A stretch of DNA of 64,000 bases, taken from contig NC_092651.1 in assembly GCF_032118995.1 (NCBI RefSeq), positions 18,646,349-18,710,348 on the forward strand, in the 5' to 3' direction. Shown here one piece after another: positions 58,571 to 64,000 of this stretch. The position numbers and the translations under genes were made by a program. This DNA comes from Asterias amurensis. Taxonomy: Eukaryota; Echinodermata; Asteroidea; Forcipulatida; Asteriidae. The notes below the pieces were generated by a model. The model was not told the origin of the DNA. It was given only the letters and a program-made list of their open reading frames with translations, and did not search any database. Position 1 is the first letter of the stretch. Each line of letters begins with the position of its first letter.

Positions 58571-59403
58571 ATCCTCCGCGCGGATTGTAGCCTCGTACTT
58601 TATATGAGAATTTACTTTTTTAATAATTGTATGAAGTTTTTTATTATTAATCTTTTTGTTCTTTACTAATACCTATATGAGTGTCTTTATTTTTTTTTAT
58701 TTATAAAATATTACCATAAAATAATATTATAATAAAAAAATATTATTTTTTATTGAAAACGTTTTGTAGAGGATCTCTGCATGACCGCGGTCATCTGCCT
58801 CGTGGTACAACGTTGATACAACGTTATATCTGTACGTTGCCCACGTGCCCCGAGGATACACGTCGTGCGACACATGCCAGTGAACTGTCAAAACACTGTT
58901 CGGTAACTTTGTTAAAACAAGTTTCCACAACGTCCCATTATCAGACGATGAAAACTACGTCGTTGCAAAGTTAGTTGTACGTTGCCAAATAACCTGACGA
59001 AGGTACAACATTCAAGCAACGTTGCCAAACAAAGCTAAAGTGACTTTATTAAAACGTTGTGAAAACACAAAGCCACAACTCTCAGATAACGTTTTGCACA
59101 GAACATTCACATAACGTTTGTATATGACGTTTAAAAAACGTTAGACAAAAGTTGTATCTAAGTTATGGAGTAACGTGACGAAACCAAAACCTTCTGACAA
59201 CGTTGCATAACAATATTCACAGGACGTTTTTATACGATGTTAAAACATAACGTTTTTATAACGTTGTATTTATGTCATTGTGTAACAAGACCAAACTGCA
59301 ACCTTTTGGCAACGTTGTAGGTTAGTTGTGTTTTAGTTGGGAAGCAACATTACCAAAATACAACTTCACAGTAACGTTACGATGACGTTACGTGTTTGCT
59401 GGG

Positions 59404-59445
59404 GGGTGGGGGGGCATTGTTCTTCTGCCTTATTAGGTTAGTCGT
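59404..59445. repeat. Satellite remnant between two insertions
   Basis: GGTGGGGGGGCATTGTTCTT then CTGCCTTATTAGGT is the right half of the monomer split by the TIR element. It breaks off at GGTTAGTCGTAAAACTG, where a second foreign block begins. Confidence 0.8.
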
Positions 59446-59691
59446 AAAACTGCATCACTACATCCATCATGGAACAAAACTGCGCTACACATTACAGTAA
59501 ACTAGACATTTAATCTAAATTTAGTTGAATTAAACTAAATTAATTAAAATCAAATTAAAAATCAAATTAAAATTTCCTTTAAATTATTTTAAACAATATT
59601 TTTAACTAAGTTAAACTACAATACACTAATCTAAAATAACTTACACTACACTTATGTAAACAGCACTATATAAATGAATCTAATCATTTAA

Positions 59692-59724
59692 CGGGGTGCC
59701 GCGCGAAGCGCGGCATCCCGCTAG
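59692..59724 (+). mobile_element. Helitron/Helentron-like 3' terminus
   Basis: A GC-rich hairpin (CGGGGTGCCGCGC-GAA-GCGCGGCATCCCG) is followed at once by CTAG and a T. Helitrons end in a short hairpin just before CTRR and insert before T. I recall this palindrome as a common Helitron-type terminus in marine animals. The matching 5' end was not identified. Confidence 0.5.
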
Positions 59725-60829
59725 TCTATAATTAAACTTTAAAACTGATTAATTTCTTTTTCTTTCTTGGATTCTCGCCTCTTGAGGGCGCTGTTTTGCA
59801 GCCAGTTACTTATTTTTTTCCACCGTGACAAGTGTACACAAATCATAGAGAGATTTACGGAACACCTTTGCTATGAATTGGTGATTTTTCCTCGACCCTA
59901 CAGACCTTGGACACGGGTAAATACATATTGACTCATTATATTTCCAATTACAGTAATAATTTGGGTGTTTGGATGATCAAAAGAAGTGTTTTTTATGACT
60001 TGTTTTGAAGGTTCCCTACCGAAACGAAGTGAATGGGTTTTTATCATGCAGCATCTATTTCGTGATAATTTGTTCATAGAGTTACATCGTAGGAGGTCCT
60101 GTCTCCGTGGTGTCCCTAAAATCGTGGCAAATCTTTTACCTCTCTGTGCGCGATGTAAACAGTGCCTAGATTAAAATTGTGTGGTTTTATTTGCCCAGCG
60201 AAGAGTCTCCTCTCCATTGAGCAAAACTTAGAAAAAAAACAACACAAGTAGGTATGTGACTGGTGACAAAACGAGGCATATAACCAACACAACGTATGAA
60301 GCTAAACCACGAATGGTTGTGATTAAAATAAGTTGTGATTAGTCTCTCGCAGTCGTAATGTTGTGTTTATTTTTGAGCCAATACTATTTTCTGTATTATA
60401 AACCATCTAAAGTTTAACCCCGTCATATTTTGTAGCGTAACTGCTTTGGGTAAACTGTCTACTGACACCTTTTAATGGTTGGATCATGAATGGTGGTTTT
60501 CTTACCCTGTGTTCGCACTATTTCCCAAATAAACAGTTTGATTTGCATATTAATGAATATGCATTTAGGCAGAAGTTCAACCCAGTGTTTTGCATCTCGG
60601 TTTGTTCACACGGGAGGGCGCCAACCAAAAAGCTGTAAGTTAAAAGGTGCTCATAGAGTCATATATCTGCAATCAATGCTTGTGCTAATTAATATTCAAA
60701 AATTATTTTAAAAACTGTTTTAGGTATCTGAACCTCTTTCAAACCAATCAAATATATTTTCGTACAACTAATAAAACATCTGATTTCTTTTAAATTTTTG
60801 GCAGGTCAGCTTTTCGGAATTTTTGCTTA

Positions 60830-61472
60830 TAGGTAATGCTGGGCGAATAGTGAAATTTTGTTATTCGGATACCGCTGGCCGGATATTTGAATAATTAACC
60901 GGATATTTGAATAATTTTTTTCCGCCGCTAGAGGGCGCTATTAAAATAATAAAACAACAAATTTTTGTCGCTAGAGGGCGCTGTTCGTTTGTGAATGAGA
61001 TCTTCTGGGTGGATTGATATAAGTTTTAGACAATGTCACTCGGTTCATTCATAAAAATGACCGGATCTAATTTAAAGATGGGGATTTGCTTTTTCTTTTG
61101 ATCGTGGATAACTCTACGTGAAGGAAAACTTGTGTAATCTTTGAACAAATTATGCCAGAAATGTGATTGTTTTAACTCTTCACGGAGGTATGCATAGTTA
61201 AATACTTAATTTATGATATTTTATGCTGTCTTAATAGAAGTTTTATTAGGATTCAGACAAAACATTCATGTCGGTTGTCGCCCGACGTCCACGGATATTT
61301 GGATATTAAAGAATATCTGGTTACTTGGTTGTAATTACAGAACTATCCGGTTTTTAAATAGCTATTCGTGCTCTATGCGGATATCCGATTAAGAAAAAAA
61401 AGGCATTCGCGGTTACGGATAGGAAAACCTAATCGCCATTAACCGGATATTCAAACAATTCGCCCAGGCCTA
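60830..61472. mobile_element. TIR element with GGGCGAAT ends
   Basis: TAATGCTGGGCGAATAGTG at the left is mirrored by CAATTCGCCCAGGCCTA at the right. Subterminal CCGGATATTTGAATAATTAA is mirrored by TTAACCGGATATTCAAACAA. Interior CGCTAGAGGGCGCT occurs twice near 60926 and 60968. About 640 bp, no ORF, non-autonomous. Confidence 0.7.
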
Positions 61473-62242
61473 TTATTAGGCCATACCCGGGAAAAAACAC
61501 AGACAAATGTGTTTTTTCCTAAACCGGTGCAAGTATGATCACTTTTTCACTTCCCAAGCCAAATAGGACCAACCTCAAAGCCTATATTTATCACGTCTCC
61601 TCAAAAGCTGAAGCACATAGCACCCAGGTTGTGATAAATTGTTATAGGCCCCTAGCGACACAATTAATTGCATGACCCCAAAACACTATTTATAAAAAAG
61701 AATTTAAGGCCATGGAAATATTTATGATAACCCAGTTTTGCGCAAGACTTTTGGCCTATAGTGGCACCCTGACAACTAATGGGGCTTATTCGTCTCTCGT
61801 CACCTCTTGGCTATTGTAAAAATATATTACATCAAAGATAATTGAGCTAAAACAGAACACGAACAAACATAAACAATAGTATAAATTCCCCCTTTTAAAA
61901 ACCTTTTTCTTTTCCGAAGAAAGCAACAATAATAAGCCCAAACACTGTGAACAGAAACCGAGACACAAAGTCATTTATTTATATTTGGCCCTTCTAATTG
62001 TGTTTTTTTTAGATCTAAACAATTTGTTTTAGTGTTCGGGCGCGAGCAATTTCAAAATATACCAATACTTGTTAGCAATGACAATTAATTACGAAGGGGC
62101 TTTGAAAAGACAGGAAAATGCAGGAACACAAAGTTATAATAATTACCAGGAATATCACTACCGAGTAAGCATTAATCGTAATAATTATTATGAACCGGTA
62201 GGCCTATATCTCATTTACAAAAAACTGATATAGATAATAATA

Positions 62243-64000
62243 ATAATAGGGGTGGTGGGGGGGGGGTGGGAGGTTCACTTCTGGCTGATTAGGTGTGTCA
62301 TGTGAAAATTCCGTAACACCTGGGGAGGGGGCGGGGCACTTCTGGCCAATATGTATTAGCCGGGGGGGGGGGTACTTCTTCCTAGTTAGCTATGTCCTGT
62401 GACATTCCCTTAATAGGGGGGGGGTGCACTTCTGGCTATGTCAAGTGACGTTACCTTATGGCGGGACGGGGGGGGGGGGGGGGGGGGGTGTTGGACTACT
62501 GCCTAATTAGGTATGTCATGTGACATTTCTTTAATAGGGGGGGTGGGGCTTTAGGGATGCACTTCTGCCTATGTCATGTGACATTTCCTTAATGGGGGGG
62601 GGGTAAACCTCTGGCTAGTCATGTGACATTAATAGCGGGGGGCGGGGGTATTCTTTAATAGGGGGTGGTGCTGGGGGTGCACTTTTGCCTTATTAGGTAT
62701 GTCATGTGACATTTCCGTATTAACTGGGGGGTGGACTTCTGCCTAAGGGTATGTCATGTGACATTTCCTTAATAGGGGGGGGGGGTGAGGGCCGGGTCTT
62801 CTGCCTTACATTTGTAGGTATGTCGTGTGACATTTCTCTTGGGGGGCGCTCCACAGCTCCACTTGTCATGTGACATTTTGTTTTTAGGGGGGGGGGGTTG
62901 CACTTGAGGCGAATTAGGTATGTCATATAATTAGGTCTGCATGTGATATTGTCATAAATGTCATGTGACATTTCCTTAATAACGGGGTTGGGGGCGTTGT
63001 TCTGACTTATTAGGTTGTCATGTGACATTTGTTTAATAAGGGGGGCTGGGGGTGCACTTCTGCCTTATTAGGTATATGTCATGTGACATTTCCTTACTAG
63101 GGGGGTACCTTCTGCCTTATTAGGTATGTCATGTGACATTTTCATGGCACTCCTGGCTAATTAGTGGGTCATGTGACATTTCCTAAATGTTCTGCCTAAG
63201 GGTATGTCATCTGACATGTCCTTATCAGCGGGGGGGGGGGGGGGGGTGTTGGACTTCTGCCTAATTAGAATAGGTATGTCATAAGACATTTTTTTTAATA
63301 GGGGGCGGGGCTGGGTGGGGGATGCACTTCTGCCATGTCATGTGACATTTCCTTGATATGTTAATATTGGGGGGAGGGGTGCACTTCTGGCTAATTAGGT
63401 ATTTAATGTGACATCCTTAATAGCAAGGGGGGTGCAGTCTTCTGGCCATTTTAGGGGGGGGTACTTCTGCCTATAGGGTTGTCTGAAATTTCTTTAATGG
63501 GGGGGGGGGGAGATGGGGACAGGCTGGCTAATAGGTACATGTATGTCATGTGACATTCTTAACAGCGGGGGGGGGGGGGGCCACTGCCCAATTAGATATG
63601 TCATGTGACATTTCTTTAATAGGAGGTGGGGCTGGGGGTGCACTTTTGCCTGATTAGGTATTTGGCAGGGGGAGTGCATTCATGTCACATTTTCTTAATA
63701 GCAGGGAGGGGGGCCGCACTTCTGGCTAATTAGGTATGTCATGTGACATTTCTGTATAAACTGGGGGTGCGCTTCTATCTAAGGGTATGTCATGTGGCAT
63801 TTCCTTAATAGGGGGGTGGGGGGCTTTTGCCTTATTAGGTATGTCATATGTGACATTTCTCTGGGAGCGCTGGGGGTGCATGTCATGTGACATTTTGTTA
63901 TTAGGGGGGCAGGGTGGCACTTGAGGCTTATTGGGTATGTCATGTGAAATTTTCCTAGCCGGGGGGGGGGGGGGGGGGGGGGGTTGTTGATGGGCTTCTG
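62243..64000. repeat. G-tract / GTCATGTGAC satellite, array part 2
   Basis: Same family as 53640-55779, with monomer variants in a similar order, and it runs off the window end. G-runs reach more than 20. Such runs are error-prone in sequencing, so lengths are unreliable. Confidence 0.92.

Larger units (their letters stand above)
56041..58790. other. Interior of the TIR element
   Basis: AT-rich, without AACGTT arrays. Apart from the two exon-like segments, a minus-strand frame (56521-56745) with VVEKHFEADECFCQKRFSDW ends its open region near a CAG|GTTAGT donor. No transposase motif (for example DDE spacing) could be read. Confidence 0.4.
55780..59403. mobile_element. 3.6-kb TIR element with AACGTT subterminal arrays
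   Basis: Ends are CCCAGCAAACA (55780) and TGTTTGCTGGG (59403), perfect inverted termini. Both flanks are G-tract satellite: TTAATAGCGGGGG on the left, and GGGTGGGGGGGCATTGTTCT on the right. These rejoin into a normal monomer (compare 54780-54830), so the borders are those of an insertion. Subterminal zones 55790-56040 and 58800-59395 are crowded with AACGTT/AACGTC words. No transposase was found, so it is probably non-autonomous. The superfamily is not assigned. Confidence 0.85.
59446..62240. other. Second block interrupting the G-tract satellite
   Basis: About 2.8 kb of non-satellite DNA, including AT-rich AAATTAAAATC repeats (59510-59600), a Helitron-like 3' end (59692-59724) and a TIR element (60830-61472). 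The rest is unrecognised. Satellite resumes at about 62243. No gene recognised. Confidence 0.6.

Noticed and set aside
53640..64000. Proline/histidine-rich minus-strand frames with repeated MSHDI peptides
   Set aside because: They are translations of the GTCATGTGAC/G-tract satellite and change frame whenever the G-run length changes.
1..64000. CRISPR array among the regular repeats
   Set aside because: Repeats are tandem without unique spacers, no cas genes are present, and the DNA is animal-like with introns and LINEs.

Overview
The window is AT-rich, intron- and repeat-dominated animal nuclear DNA. It has no bacterial gene organisation, no operons and no rRNA, and no intact protein-coding gene can be defended. 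The best-supported host sequence is a split copy of the mitochondrial phosphate carrier (SLC25A3 family) at about 8998-10924. It keeps splice-like borders but carries two frameshifts, a stop and at least one missing exon, so I call it an unprocessed pseudogene. Several foldback repeats are ones I associate from memory with echinoderm and other marine deuterostome genomes: TTAA-bordered elements starting AGCCATTGGACCC or AGGAATACGTTGCC, and the 'CCCAATTTCATAGAGCTGCTTAA' type. I therefore infer an echinoderm, most likely a sea star. This is inference; the sequence alone does not prove the species.

Layout. 1-4.4 kb: a 607-bp-period duplication, a palindromic element (2905-3055) and scattered foldbacks. 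4.57-6.29 kb: two satellites, the second with a 217-bp unit, then a TTAA-bordered palindromic MITE (6294-6680). 8.08-8.93 kb: a 187-bp satellite directly upstream of the SLC25A3 pseudogene. 12.26-14.69 kb: TTAA-bordered MITEs and a 117-bp satellite that keeps a 39-residue-periodic frame open. 17.0-23.6 kb: a retroelement cluster made of a LINE 3' end, a tandem X-Y-X-Y arrangement of a DIRS-like gag-type ORF with its TATA-bearing leader, an L2/CR1-type LINE inserted exactly at one X/Y junction, and a diverged third relative of the gag-type ORF. 24.5-28.2 kb: a compound array in which three copies of a ~450-bp flank module with a long hairpin alternate with two ~141-bp satellite blocks.

34.8-38.2 kb: four tRNA-like modules inside larger duplications, with a 57-60-bp minisatellite in the middle. 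41.8-48.6 kb: a mosaic of direct and inverted ~110-bp modules, including a ~640-bp palindrome, a 409-bp higher-order tandem repeat and a triplicated ~700-bp module. 52.2-53.5 kb: a 16/18-bp minisatellite and a TTTG microsatellite. 53.6-64.0 kb: a G-tract satellite whose monomers carry the palindrome GTCATGTGAC. It is interrupted by a 3.6-kb inverted-terminal-repeat element packed with AACGTT motifs, and by a second ~2.8-kb block with a Helitron-like 3' end and a separate TIR element.

The parts do not form a pathway. They record nested transposon insertions and satellite amplification around a decayed carrier gene. The most unusual items are the AACGTT element with possible internal exons, the G-tract/E-box satellite and the compound hairpin array.
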